This document shows positions 15,169-24,212 of a stretch of 43,716 nt of DNA, one piece after another. This DNA is from Cerina litoralis. Its GTDB lineage: Bacteria > Bacteroidota > Bacteroidia > Flavobacteriales > Flavobacteriaceae. The translations under genes and the position numbers were made by a program. The stretch is from the NCBI GenBank assembly GCA_022008415.1, contig JAIRBC010000031.1, positions 1-43,716 on the forward strand, written 5' to 3'. Numbering within the stretch: position 1 is the stretch's first letter; every line of letters begins with the position of its first letter. Below the pieces are notes generated by a model that did no database searches, was not told the origin of the DNA, and saw only the letters and a program-made list of their open reading frames with translations.

Positions 15169-15497
15169 TGTTTAAATTGAACGCTATAACGCAGGTTCCA
15201 ATTCCTGAAGTGCTAAACAACCAACCAATCAATGAGCGCCAAAACTATGAAATCATTGTTCCAAACCTCCTTAACGATTGGCTTTGCATGCGTTATAAAC
15301 GGCTATCTGGATAAAGTTAATAGGCAGTATAAAGATTCATAAGTCGCAATGTATCCAACCGACCTAATTTATGGATGGATGTAATTTTTTTTTAATACGA
15401 TATCTTACGATTATCGCCTGCGATAATCATGACAAGTGATAAATGGTCTACTTCGCTCGGTGTTCACGATCAAGTAGAATTTTAACAACCGATTTAA
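15169..15497. other. Gene-free stretch with one perfect hairpin
   Basis: No coding region is convincing here. GATTATCG (15409-15416) and CGATAATC (15421-15428) form an 8-bp perfect hairpin with a CCTG loop, without a T-tract on either side, so it is not a clear terminator. The rest is AT-rich and featureless up to the promoter at 15498. Confidence 0.5.
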
Positions 15498-15573
15498 TGT
15501 TAAATAATTGTCAATTAAACAAATATACATATATTTGGAAAACCAAACTGGATAACCACTTTGGTAAACCAAT
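15498..15573 (+). promoter_or_regulatory. Promoter with three GntR-type operators before the PL6 lyase
   Basis: Near-identical copy of the promoter before the gluconokinase-like gene (two differences in 76 bases). TTG at 15508-15510, a 19-bp spacer, and TATATTTG at 15530-15537. Operators: TTGGAAAACCAA (15535-15546), CTGGATAACCA (15548-15558) and TTGGTAAACCAA (15561-15572). Expected to drive the PL6-PL17 pair and perhaps the KdgF gene. Confidence 0.8.
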
Positions 15574-15583
15574 ATAATTCAAT

Positions 15584-17923
15584 ATGGAAAGATATAAAAT
15601 TGTGCTCGTCTGTTTTCTAATTTTGGCGATACATTCTTGTAAACAAGGAAATCCCGAAGCACCGGTGGTGCATACGGTAGACGAGTTTAATAAAACAGTG
15701 GCCCAAGCCAAGGCAGGTGATGTTATTACACTGGCCAATGGGGTTTGGAAAGACGCCGAATTGTTGTTTGAAGGTAACGGTACCGAAGAAAAACCGATTG
15801 TATTGACCGTTGAGGAAAAGGGAAAGGTTTTTCTGGAAGGCGCATCCAACCTACGCATTGCGGGGAGCCATTTGGTGGTAGAGGGCCTAGTTTTTAGAAA
15901 TGGATTTACCCCCACCGGTTCCGTTATTGCCTTTAAAAAAGATGACGGACATTTGGCCAATAATTGCAGATTGACCGAGTGTGTCATAGATAATTACAGC
16001 AACCCGGATCGGTTTGAACAGGATTATTGGGTGGCCCTTTATGGAAAGAACAACCGAGTGGACCACAATCACCTGGAAGGAAAACGGAATTTGGGCGTAA
16101 CCATGGCGGTTCGCCTCACTTCCGAGGAGAGCCAGGAGAACAACCATCAGATAGACCATAATTATTTTGGACCCAGGCCTACGTTCGGATCAAACGGGGG
16201 CGAAACCTTGAGAATCGGTACCAGTCATTTTTCCATGACCAATTCCAAGACCTTGGTCAGCTCTAATTATTTTGACAGGTGCGATGGGGAACACGAAATA
16301 ATCTCTAACAAGTCCTGCCAAAATATCTATAATTACAACACCTTTTTTGAGTGTGCCGGCACTTTGACCATGCGCCATGGAAACGAGACTTTGGTAGATG
16401 GCAATGTTTTTATCGGCAATGGCAAGCCCAGAACTGGAGGTATCCGTATAATTAATGAGAAGCAAACCGTCGTAAATAATTATGCTTATGGCCTTACGGG
16501 GTACCGGTTTAGGGGGGCACTCGTTATAATGAACGGGGTTCCCAACTCTCCAATTAACCGCTACTTTCAGGTAGACAGTGCGGTGGTAAGGAATAATACG
16601 TTTGTAGATTGCGACTTTATCCAATTGGATGCGGGCAGTGATTCGGAACGTAGCGCGGTCCCTATCAACTCCCTAATGGAAGACAATATTTTTTACAATG
16701 ACAAGAAGGATAGCATTTTTACGATCTACGACGATATTAGCGGTATTACCTTTAAAGACAATCTTATCGGCACCAATATAGTGACCGGTATTCCTACAGG
16801 TTTCAAAAAGATAAACATGAAGCTGGTCAAAAACGCAATGGGGCTGCCCATTCCTAAATCTCCGGAGATAAAAAATCCGGTAACCATCGATCCCAATATC
16901 GCCACCAAGGAAAATACCGGGGTAAGATGGTACAGCAAAAAGGACAAGGACGTTAAACTGGGTTCGGGAAAAACCGTAAAAGTGGTGGCAGGGATGAACA
17001 CGCTTTATGATGCCGTTAAGAATTCTGCCCCAGGGGATATTTTGGAACTCGCCTCTGGACAGACTTATGAAATGACCAAGGCCATCGCTATAGATCATCC
17101 CTTGACTTTTAAATCGGACGGAAAAGAAAAACCAATAGTATTGTTCGCTAAAAATTCATTGTTCGATATTCAAAACGGCGGAAGTCTCGCATTGGAAGGA
17201 TTGAGGTTCGATGGTAAGTCCGCCCCGGACTATTCGGGGAATTCCGTTATAAGGACCAGCAAATATTCAATGAACAGAAACTATAAGCTTTTTATTGATA
17301 ATTGCGATTTTGTCGACTTGGATATGAACCACAGCTTTGATGTGTTCCAGGTAGCTAAAAGTACCTTTGCCGATACGATCAGCGTAAAAAATTCCTTTTT
17401 TAAGAATATTACCGGCCATGTCCTGGAACTGAACAAGGAAACCGACGATATCGGTATTTATAATGCGGAGTATGTGATACTAAAGAACAACGTATTTTCC
17501 GACATACAGGGGAGCGTCCTTAATCTGTATAGGGGAGGGAAGGACGAGAGTACCTACGGTCCGTTTCTGGAAGTAGATCACTGTGTCTTCGACAACGTAG
17601 GCCACGGTAGCAGAAATAAGGACGGATCGGCCATTTCCCTGTACGGGGTACAGGTTATCGATATTAAAAATAGCATTTTCAGCCAAAGCAAGGGGGTCAA
17701 CGTCCATTTGGTGGTCGGGGGTCCGGTGGTACATATTCAAAACAACGATTTTTATGAGTCCGATGGCCTTAAGGTGACCGGGGATGAAAAGTACCACACC
17801 AAAAACCTTTGGAAGTTGGATCCGGATTTCTCCGAGGGGTCATTCTCCTTAAGTACCAACTCCCCCCTTAAGGACAAGGGCATAGACGGAAAGGATTTAG
17901 GAACCATATCAAGCAAACTATGA
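15584..17923 (+). CDS. PL6 family alginate lyase, lipoprotein, two beta-helix domains
   Basis: Cleaves alginate by beta-elimination, probably at the outer membrane or in the periplasm. A lipoprotein signal (MERYKIVLVCFLILAIHSCKQG, Cys19) is followed by a parallel beta-helix with the PL6 signature: NGGETLRIG (204-212), CDGEHEIISNKS (233-244) and LTMRHGN (261-267). Lys243 and Arg264 match the catalytic Lys/Arg pair and Glu236/Glu238 the calcium ligands reported for the PL6 enzyme AlyGC, with a constant offset of 23. A second beta-helix domain follows (about 470-779, GSGKTVKVVAGMNTLYDAVKNSAPGD onwards), making this a two-domain PL6_1-type enzyme of 779 aa. It overlaps the PL17 gene by 4 bases. 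Preference (polyM, polyG or exo action) cannot be told from sequence. Confidence 0.9.
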   Translation: MERYKIVLVCFLILAIHSCKQGNPEAPVVHTVDEFNKTVAQAKAGDVITLANGVWKDAELLFEGNGTEEKPIVLTVEEKGKVFLEGASNLRIAGSHLVVEGLVFRNGFTPTGSVIAFKKDDGHLANNCRLTECVIDNYSNPDRFEQDYWVALYGKNNRVDHNHLEGKRNLGVTMAVRLTSEESQENNHQIDHNYFGPRPTFGSNGGETLRIGTSHFSMTNSKTLVSSNYFDRCDGEHEIISNKSCQNIYNYNTFFECAGTLTMRHGNETLVDGNVFIGNGKPRTGGIRIINEKQTVVNNYAYGLTGYRFRGALVIMNGVPNSPINRYFQVDSAVVRNNTFVDCDFIQLDAGSDSERSAVPINSLMEDNIFYNDKKDSIFTIYDDISGITFKDNLIGTNIVTGIPTGFKKINMKLVKNAMGLPIPKSPEIKNPVTIDPNIATKENTGVRWYSKKDKDVKLGSGKTVKVVAGMNTLYDAVKNSAPGDILELASGQTYEMTKAIAIDHPLTFKSDGKEKPIVLFAKNSLFDIQNGGSLALEGLRFDGKSAPDYSGNSVIRTSKYSMNRNYKLFIDNCDFVDLDMNHSFDVFQVAKSTFADTISVKNSFFKNITGHVLELNKETDDIGIYNAEYVILKNNVFSDIQGSVLNLYRGGKDESTYGPFLEVDHCVFDNVGHGSRNKDGSAISLYGVQVIDIKNSIFSQSKGVNVHLVVGGPVVHIQNNDFYESDGLKVTGDEKYHTKNLWKLDPDFSEGSFSLSTNSPLKDKGIDGKDLGTISSKL

Positions 17924-20184
17924 TTGCAAAGAAGCGCTATAATTACTTCAGAATTCTTGCCTTGCCAATATTGTTATATGGCTTGTTCGCAATGCATTCT
18001 TGCTATGCACAGGAACATCCTAGTCTTATCTTGACCAAAAAAGGCGTTTCGGAAATCAGGACCCAATTGGGCAAGTTGCCTCTTTTTGATTCTTCTTTGG
18101 CGGCGGTAAAGGCCGAGGTAGATAAGGAGATATCCACGGGTATCCATGTGCCGATCCCCAAAGATTATTCAGGTGGATATACCCATGAACGGCACAAGCG
18201 AAATTTCCTGATGATGCAAAAGGCCGGTGAGCTCTTTCAAATTTTGCAGGATGAAAAATACGCGGTTTACGTTCGTGATATGTTGATGGAGTATGCCGCC
18301 ATGTACCCCAAACTGCCCTTGCATCCCCAAACACGATCCTATGCCCGGGGAAAACTTTTTTGGCAATGCCTCAACGACGCCAATTGGCTTGTTTACGTAA
18401 GCCAGGCCTACGATGACATTTACGATTGGTTGCAAAAAAAAGATAGGGACCTATTAGAGAAGACCCTGTTTAGGCCCATGGCCGATTTTTTGTCCGTCGG
18501 GAACCCACAGTTTTTTAACAGGATCCACAATCACAGTACTTGGGGAAATGCAGCGGTTGGAATGATCGGATTGGTCATGGACGATGACGAATTGGTCCAA
18601 AGGGCATTGTACGGATTAAAGAACGATGGGATCAAGGCAGGTGCCAAGGACAACGATGGGGGTCTCATAAAGGTAGAAGGACAAAGAGCAGGGTTTTTAG
18701 CTAACTTGGACGAACCTTTTTCTCCCGACGGTTACTACACGGAAGGCCCTTACTATCAGCGGTACGCCATGTATCCGTTTTTAATTTTTGCGGAGGGGCT
18801 CCATAACCTAAGACCCGAGCTGAAGATATTTGCACTTAAGGATAGCGTACTGTTGAAATCGGTCAATACCTTGTTGAATTTAACGGATGCCGACGGGGAA
18901 TTTTTTCCCTTGAACGACGCCCAAAAAGGGATGTCCTATTATTCCCGGGAATTGGTGACAGCGGTTGATATTGCCTACCATTTTGGGGGAAACGACCCTC
19001 AACTTCTCAGTATAGCAAGGAACCAGGACCGTGTGCTATTGGACGACTCCGGTCTTTCCGTGGCCCAAGGAATTAGGGATGGGAAAGCAGAACCTTTCGT
19101 GAAAACATCCATCAATCTTACCGATGGTCCGGATGGTAAACAAGGAGGATTAGGTATACTGAGATATGGCAATGATGTCCTAACACTCGTGTTTAAATAC
19201 ACCGCACAAGGGTTGAGCCATGGCCATTATGACAAACTCTCTTTTTCTCTCTACAGCAAGGGCGATGAAGTAATTCAGGATTATGGGTTGGCGCGGTTCG
19301 TTAACATAGAGCAAAAGGGCGGGGGAAATTATTTGAAGGAAAACACCTCCTGGGCCAAACAAACCATTGCCCATAATACCATTACCCAAAACGAAATAAC
19401 ACAATTTGGGCACGATTACGAAACCGCCAACAAACACCACTCGGATTTGTATTTTTTTGATGCTTCCAACCCCGATGTTCAGGTAGTAAGCGCAAAGGAG
19501 GATAATGCCTACCCAGGAACAGGGCTACATAGAACCATGGCAATGATAAAGGATGATAATCTTGAAAAGCCTTTTGTGTTGGATATAATGAAAGTGACCT
19601 CCAACAAAAGGAACCAATACGATCTGCCCTTTTATTTTATGGGACAGGTGATGGAGACCAACTTTAAATATACGAGTCCCACCGTATTAAAACCTTTGGG
19701 AACGGCTAACGGATATCAACATTTGTGGGTCGAGGGCGTGGGTGGTCCGGCATCGGACAATATTAAATTGTCCTGGTTGGATCAAGGCCAATTTTACACC
19801 TTGACTTCTGCAACAGATGCCCAAGATGAACTGTTGTTTACCAGATTGGGGGCAGACGACCCCGAATTTAATCTGCGAAGGGACGCCGCACTAATGATCA
19901 GGAGAAAGGATACCCAGAACACCGTATTTGCTTCCATCGTTGAGCCGCATGGAAGTTATAGCCCTGTCTCGGAATTTGCGGTAAACGCCACCAGTAGCAT
20001 CAAAAATTTAAAAGTGGTCTATGATGGTGCGGACTATACAGCGGTAACAATTGAGGATACGAAGGGGAAAGAAATTTTGTTCGTGGTAACCAATAGGGAT
20101 GCATCCGTTAAAAGTGTACACCAACTAAAGATTGGAGACAAGGTATATAAATGGACGGGAGCCTATCATCTTTTTGGAGAATAG
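17920..20184 (+). CDS. PL17 family oligoalginate lyase
   Basis: Exo-type lyase that degrades unsaturated oligoalginates to monouronate. The N-terminal signal ends MHSCYAQEH, so it is either a lipoprotein (Cys28) or signal-peptidase-I processed; the place of action is the periplasm. An alpha/alpha barrel domain (about 35-370) contains NHSTWGNAAVG with Asn204/His205 and GYYTEGPYYQRYAMYPFLIF (271-290) with the candidate catalytic Tyr. A heparinase II/III-like beta-sheet domain follows (about 390-754), containing GLSHGHYDKLSFSLYSKGDEVIQDYG. Length (754 aa) fits PL17. Its start overlaps the PL6 stop (ATGA), so PL6 and PL17 are co-translated and likely work in sequence on the same oligomers. Confidence 0.92.
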   Translation: MIAKKRYNYFRILALPILLYGLFAMHSCYAQEHPSLILTKKGVSEIRTQLGKLPLFDSSLAAVKAEVDKEISTGIHVPIPKDYSGGYTHERHKRNFLMMQKAGELFQILQDEKYAVYVRDMLMEYAAMYPKLPLHPQTRSYARGKLFWQCLNDANWLVYVSQAYDDIYDWLQKKDRDLLEKTLFRPMADFLSVGNPQFFNRIHNHSTWGNAAVGMIGLVMDDDELVQRALYGLKNDGIKAGAKDNDGGLIKVEGQRAGFLANLDEPFSPDGYYTEGPYYQRYAMYPFLIFAEGLHNLRPELKIFALKDSVLLKSVNTLLNLTDADGEFFPLNDAQKGMSYYSRELVTAVDIAYHFGGNDPQLLSIARNQDRVLLDDSGLSVAQGIRDGKAEPFVKTSINLTDGPDGKQGGLGILRYGNDVLTLVFKYTAQGLSHGHYDKLSFSLYSKGDEVIQDYGLARFVNIEQKGGGNYLKENTSWAKQTIAHNTITQNEITQFGHDYETANKHHSDLYFFDASNPDVQVVSAKEDNAYPGTGLHRTMAMIKDDNLEKPFVLDIMKVTSNKRNQYDLPFYFMGQVMETNFKYTSPTVLKPLGTANGYQHLWVEGVGGPASDNIKLSWLDQGQFYTLTSATDAQDELLFTRLGADDPEFNLRRDAALMIRRKDTQNTVFASIVEPHGSYSPVSEFAVNATSSIKNLKVVYDGADYTAVTIEDTKGKEILFVVTNRDASVKSVHQLKIGDKVYKWTGAYHLFGE

Positions 20185-20319
20185 AAAATAGAGAATAGAA
20201 TATAGTGAAAGGACCAAAATACAGGGCCTGGATTTTACGGGACTTGTAACCAACCGTATCTTTTCCCTATTTACTTTAATCGGATTTTGAATATTTAATA
20301 ATTATAAAAGAATAAACAC

Positions 20320-20667
20320 ATGAAAAAATTTGGCGCAAGTAAGGAATTTTTAATAGGGGAGGAAATGGAATGGGAAGTCGTTGGTGAAGGGGTGCAGCGG
20401 CAAATTATGGGGTACGATGATCGGATTATGCTGGTCAACGTAAAATTTGATAAAGGAGGAGTCGGACCCATGCACGAACACCATCACTCCCAAGTAACCT
20501 ATGTGGCCAGTGGCCAGTTTAAAATGACCATTGGCAAAGAAACTAAAATATTGAAGGGTGGCGATTCATTTTATATTCCGCCCCATGTAATGCACGGTAC
20601 TACTTGTTTGCAAGCTGGGGTGCTGATCGACGTGTTTAGCCCTATAAGAGAGGACTTTATGGAATAA
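20320..20667 (+). CDS. kdgF: KdgF-type cupin (uronate linearisation)
   Basis: Small cytoplasmic cupin of 115 aa. KdgF enzymes turn the cyclic 4,5-unsaturated monouronate released by lyases into the linear keto acid DEH. The first cupin motif has the metal ligands in GPMHEHHHSQVTYVASG (His47, His49, His51 region) and the second in GGDSFYIPPHVMHGTTC. There is no signal peptide, so it acts after import. It lies 135 bases after PL17 on the same strand with no clear promoter of its own, and probably shares that transcript. Confidence 0.85.
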   Translation: MKKFGASKEFLIGEEMEWEVVGEGVQRQIMGYDDRIMLVNVKFDKGGVGPMHEHHHSQVTYVASGQFKMTIGKETKILKGGDSFYIPPHVMHGTTCLQAGVLIDVFSPIREDFME

Positions 20668-20710
20668 TCGGGTTATACCGCGGTGCTAAATCATAAAGTT
20701 TTAAATTAAT

Positions 20711-20776
20711 TTGGATTTAACAAAGTAATAACATATATTTGGTCAACCAATTTGGAAAACCACTTTGGTTAACCAA
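20711..20776 (+). promoter_or_regulatory. Promoter with three GntR-type operators before susC
   Basis: TTG at 20711-20713, a 20-bp spacer, TATATTTG at 20734-20741. Operators are TTGGTCAACCAA (20739-20750), TTGGAAAACCA (20752-20762) and TTGGTTAACCAA (20765-20776, a perfect palindrome). The order and spacing of the three sites repeat those before 13370 and 15584, although the surrounding sequence differs. It should control the SusC-SusD-PKD-PL7 operon. Confidence 0.8.
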
Positions 20777-20814
20777 TAATAAAATATTAATCGAATTAAT
20801 TTAAAACCTATCAC

Positions 20815-20841
20815 ATGGATCCATATTTAGTTGAGCCATAA
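20815..20841 (+). CDS. Eight-codon leader minicistron MDPYLVEP
   Basis: An ATG at 20815, some 70 bases past the presumed transcription start, opens a frame of eight codons that stops at 20841, one base before a strong terminator hairpin. It may be a leader peptide for attenuation, a remnant of a lost gene, or chance. No codon bias towards a regulating amino acid is evident. Confidence 0.3.
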   Translation: MDPYLVEP

Positions 20842-20842
20842 A

Positions 20843-20870
20843 AAAAGGATAGGTGCACGCCTATCCTTTT
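20843..20870 (+). terminator. Terminator-like hairpin in the susC leader
   Basis: AAAAGGATAGG (20843-20853) pairs perfectly with CCTATCCTTTT (20860-20870) around a TGCACG loop, ending in four T. It lies between the operator-controlled promoter and the susC start at 21068. A transcript must read through it to reach susC. Two further small stems follow in the leader (ACTTC/GAAGT at about 20880-20898 and TTCCC/GGGAA at about 20960-20976), and TACTAG near 20930 can pair with CTAGTA near 20993. Confidence 0.7.
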
Positions 20871-21067
20871 AGAAAAACTACTTCTTGTGAGAGGGAAGTA
20901 ATCATTAAAAAACATGTGCCTACTTTACTAGCAACATGCGTTCTGCAAATTTACTAAAATTCCCGGACTATGGGAAAGAATTTCATGCTCTAGTAAGGTA
21001 TAGAAGGAAATGGGGCCTTGCGTAGCCCGTTTACAAACTATAATTACTAACATAACTCGTAAAACAG

Positions 21068-24000
21068 ATGAATTTAAAGACAAGTTTAACTTTAGCATTG
21101 GTATTACTGCTAAATATTTCCCTGTTCGCACAGGACGGTTATACCCTTACAGGTACGGTGGTTTCCGCAACGGACAACCTCCCCATTCCCGGAGCCAACG
21201 TATTGGATGCCAATACTTCCAAAGGGTCGATAACCGATTTTGATGGAAAATACCAAATTGAGGTGAAGAAAGGCGATGCAATTCAATTTTCTTATCTGGG
21301 CTTTGTAACCCAAACGGTGGTAATAACCGATCAAAAAACACTGGATATCTCCATGCAAGAGGATACGGAAATGTTGGATGAGGTGGTTGTTATTGGCTAT
21401 GGTACACAAAAGAAAAGCCATACCACAGGATCCATTTCCAAAGTGGTCAATGAAGATTTAGATCAAATTGCGGTATCCAGGGTCGATGATGCCTTAATTG
21501 GGCAAGTATCCGGTGTTAACATCCAAGCCACAGAGGGCGAAGCAGGTTCTGCGCCAACCATCAGTATTAGGGGCGTCGGTTCAATGGCCGGCGATTCCAG
21601 CCCTTTGGTAGTTGTCGATGGGGTTATCGTCGATTCGGACTTTTTGGGTTCCTTGAACATGAATAACATTGCATCTTTTGAAATTTTAAAGGATGCCGCA
21701 TCCTCGGCAATTTACGGTTCGAAAGGGGCAAATGGGGTTATCATGATTACTAGTAAAGGGGCCAAAGAAGGTAAAACACAATTTAATTACAGTACCTATA
21801 CGGGGCATAAAGAAGCGAGATGGAGTGATGCCTATACATTTTCAATTGCTAATACGGCTGCTGCCGAATTGGCTGCCACAGGCACTAATTCGGATAGAAC
21901 ATTAAGCAAATTACGTATTGGTCTTGATCGTTCTTGGCAAGAGGTAATTTTTGATGGGGGAAACATTACAAACCATTCCTTTAGCGCTAGGGGCGGAAGC
22001 GAAAATACAAAGTTCAGTACAGGGATCGATTATTTGCACGATGAGGGTGTCCTGTTAACGGATGATTATAAAAAGTACGGTATAAATCTTAAGGTTGACA
22101 GTAAGGTAGGGGATAAATTTGGTTTTGGGGCTAGCCTAAATCCTTCCTATACAAAAAGAAGGCGTTTTGACGGCTCCACCCATGACATTTTAAGACAAAC
22201 CAACTGGTTGCCGGAATATCTAGATGCAAATACTATAAATGAAATAAATAGATATAAATATCCCGATGCCCAAATAGGGGATTATGCTACACAGCGTATG
22301 TTTGATGATTATGATGTAGCTACAGGAGAGTATGTACCTTCAGGTGGTACAGACATTAGTAACACATCCAACACCAATCCGGCAGCAAAGGTTTTAGAAC
22401 GCGATAGGGAAGATAAGAAATTCAAATTATATGGAAGTGTATACGGCAAATATAATATTATGGATGGGCTGAGCTTTAAAACGACACTTTCCGGATCTTA
22501 TCAAGATACCAAAAGGACGAGATGGCAAGGAACTAAATCCAATAGAAATGGTGCTGCTGCTGCCAACATGAACGAGATAACCCAAAGGGAAATCTATTTG
22601 ATATGGGATAATTTCCTATCCTATAATAAGTCGTTCGGCAAGCACGATATAAGTGCCGTAGTGGGTGTTTCCGGTGAACAAAGAAATTCGTTTTTCTCGA
22701 CTATTACCGGTACGGGCTATACGTCCGATGCCGTAAAACAAATTTCCAACGCTTCTATTATTTCCGACGCAAATGCCTTTGAGTGGGAAAAAACGGGCCT
22801 GTCCTACGTGTCCAGGTTTAATTATGCCTATGACAATAAATATTTGGCATCCATTAGCTTTAGAAGGGACGGCAGTTCCATCTTTGGAAAGGATTTTAAA
22901 TACGGAAATTTCCCGGCAGCCTCTATAGGTTGGAATATTTCCAACGAAGAATTTTTAAAAAATAGCGATGTAGTTAATTTACTGAAAATCAGGGGTAGTT
23001 ACGGTGTTACGGGTAACGATAGGCTTAACATTGGAAGTGTTGACCCAAATGCCACCAGTAGTACAAGTAGCTTAAGTACCGGGGACATTTTAGTAGATTA
23101 TTATCCTTCCTTGGCACTGTTGGGCGCCACTACCGCAGTGGTAGATGGAAATCTTGCTGCAGGGTTTAATCCGGCCAACATTGCAAATGCAGATTTAAAA
23201 TGGGAACGTTCGGAAGAGATCAACCCAGGTATAGATTTTGGGTTGTTCCATAATGTTATTTCCGGTTCTGTGGATTACTACAAACGTACCAGTGACCAAT
23301 TGCTTCTATACAACCCCATTTCCGTAACAACCGGTTTTGATGCCGCTTTGGTCAATTTGGGCAAGGTTAAAAACGAAGGGGTAGAAGTGGAACTTCGCAC
23401 TAGAAATATTTCTAAAGAGAATTTTAAATGGTCTACAACCATCATCGCTTCATCAAATAAAAACACATTGGTCGATTTTGCCGATTCCAACGGTCAGATT
23501 GGAAGTGTCGATAGCAAAAGGGCTGCCGAATGGATCAATTTAGAAGGGATGCCCATTTCAACCTTTTACGGGTGGGTCGTCGATAAGGAGATTCCGTTGC
23601 AATATATAAAGGACCCTTACCACCCGGTCGGAGGACAGGCACAGGATGTCTACGTTAAGGATTTAAACGGCGATGGCATTATAGACGATGAAGATAAGGC
23701 GCCCTTGGGAGATCCGTACCCAAATTTAGTTTGGAGCTTTACAAACCAGTTCAATTATGGGAATTTCGATCTAAGCCTTATGTTCCAAGGGTCCCACGGA
23801 GCCGAGATAAGGAACATGGCGGACCAATATATGTTCAATCAATTCAACAGTTCGCAGGATTTTGATCCGGCTACCACACCAGACCAACAGTTTATTAAAC
23901 AGAAGATTTTTACCAATTCTATTATTCAGGACGCCTCGTATATTGCATTGCGAAATGTAAATATTGGATACAGCCTGCCTGACGACCTAATTTCTAAATA

Positions 24001-24181
24001 CGGAATTGATGCATTGAGGTTATATGTTGCCGGGCAAAATTTAATGTATAAAACGGCTAGTGATTATACGGGCTGGAACCCGGAGGCAATAGACAAAACA
24101 AGTCCTACCACGTATGGATACCAAAGAGGGGGATCCCCTATTGCCAGAACGATATCCATAGGTTTAAATCTCAACTTTTAA
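21068..24181 (+). CDS. SusC-like TonB-dependent outer-membrane transporter
   Basis: Outer-membrane importer for alginate oligosaccharides. It has a signal peptide (MNLKTSLTLALVLLLNISLFAQ) and a carboxypeptidase-regulatory-like domain (GYTLTGTVVSATDNLPIPGANVL, about 25-100). The TonB box/plug entry is DEVVVIGYGTQKK (104-116), followed by a plug with SIRGVGSMAGDSSPLVVVDGVIVD and KDAASSAIYGSKGANGVIMITSKGAK. The C-terminal barrel ends in aromatic GLNLNF. Length (1037 aa) is normal. It pairs with the SusD gene 31 bases downstream and takes its energy from TonB-ExbBD encoded elsewhere. Confidence 0.95.
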   Translation: MNLKTSLTLALVLLLNISLFAQDGYTLTGTVVSATDNLPIPGANVLDANTSKGSITDFDGKYQIEVKKGDAIQFSYLGFVTQTVVITDQKTLDISMQEDTEMLDEVVVIGYGTQKKSHTTGSISKVVNEDLDQIAVSRVDDALIGQVSGVNIQATEGEAGSAPTISIRGVGSMAGDSSPLVVVDGVIVDSDFLGSLNMNNIASFEILKDAASSAIYGSKGANGVIMITSKGAKEGKTQFNYSTYTGHKEARWSDAYTFSIANTAAAELAATGTNSDRTLSKLRIGLDRSWQEVIFDGGNITNHSFSARGGSENTKFSTGIDYLHDEGVLLTDDYKKYGINLKVDSKVGDKFGFGASLNPSYTKRRRFDGSTHDILRQTNWLPEYLDANTINEINRYKYPDAQIGDYATQRMFDDYDVATGEYVPSGGTDISNTSNTNPAAKVLERDREDKKFKLYGSVYGKYNIMDGLSFKTTLSGSYQDTKRTRWQGTKSNRNGAAAANMNEITQREIYLIWDNFLSYNKSFGKHDISAVVGVSGEQRNSFFSTITGTGYTSDAVKQISNASIISDANAFEWEKTGLSYVSRFNYAYDNKYLASISFRRDGSSIFGKDFKYGNFPAASIGWNISNEEFLKNSDVVNLLKIRGSYGVTGNDRLNIGSVDPNATSSTSSLSTGDILVDYYPSLALLGATTAVVDGNLAAGFNPANIANADLKWERSEEINPGIDFGLFHNVISGSVDYYKRTSDQLLLYNPISVTTGFDAALVNLGKVKNEGVEVELRTRNISKENFKWSTTIIASSNKNTLVDFADSNGQIGSVDSKRAAEWINLEGMPISTFYGWVVDKEIPLQYIKDPYHPVGGQAQDVYVKDLNGDGIIDDEDKAPLGDPYPNLVWSFTNQFNYGNFDLSLMFQGSHGAEIRNMADQYMFNQFNSSQDFDPATTPDQQFIKQKIFTNSIIQDASYIALRNVNIGYSLPDDLISKYGIDALRLYVAGQNLMYKTASDYTGWNPEAIDKTSPTTYGYQRGGSPIARTISIGLNLNF

Positions 24182-24212
24182 TATAATGGTATATAAAACA
24201 AAAACATATATT

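Noticed and set aside
18056-18435. Overlapping minus-strand ORFs inside the PL17 gene, and similar ORFs inside PL6, SusC and SusD
   Set aside because: They are reverse-frame shadows of well-supported genes, without signals or family resemblance.
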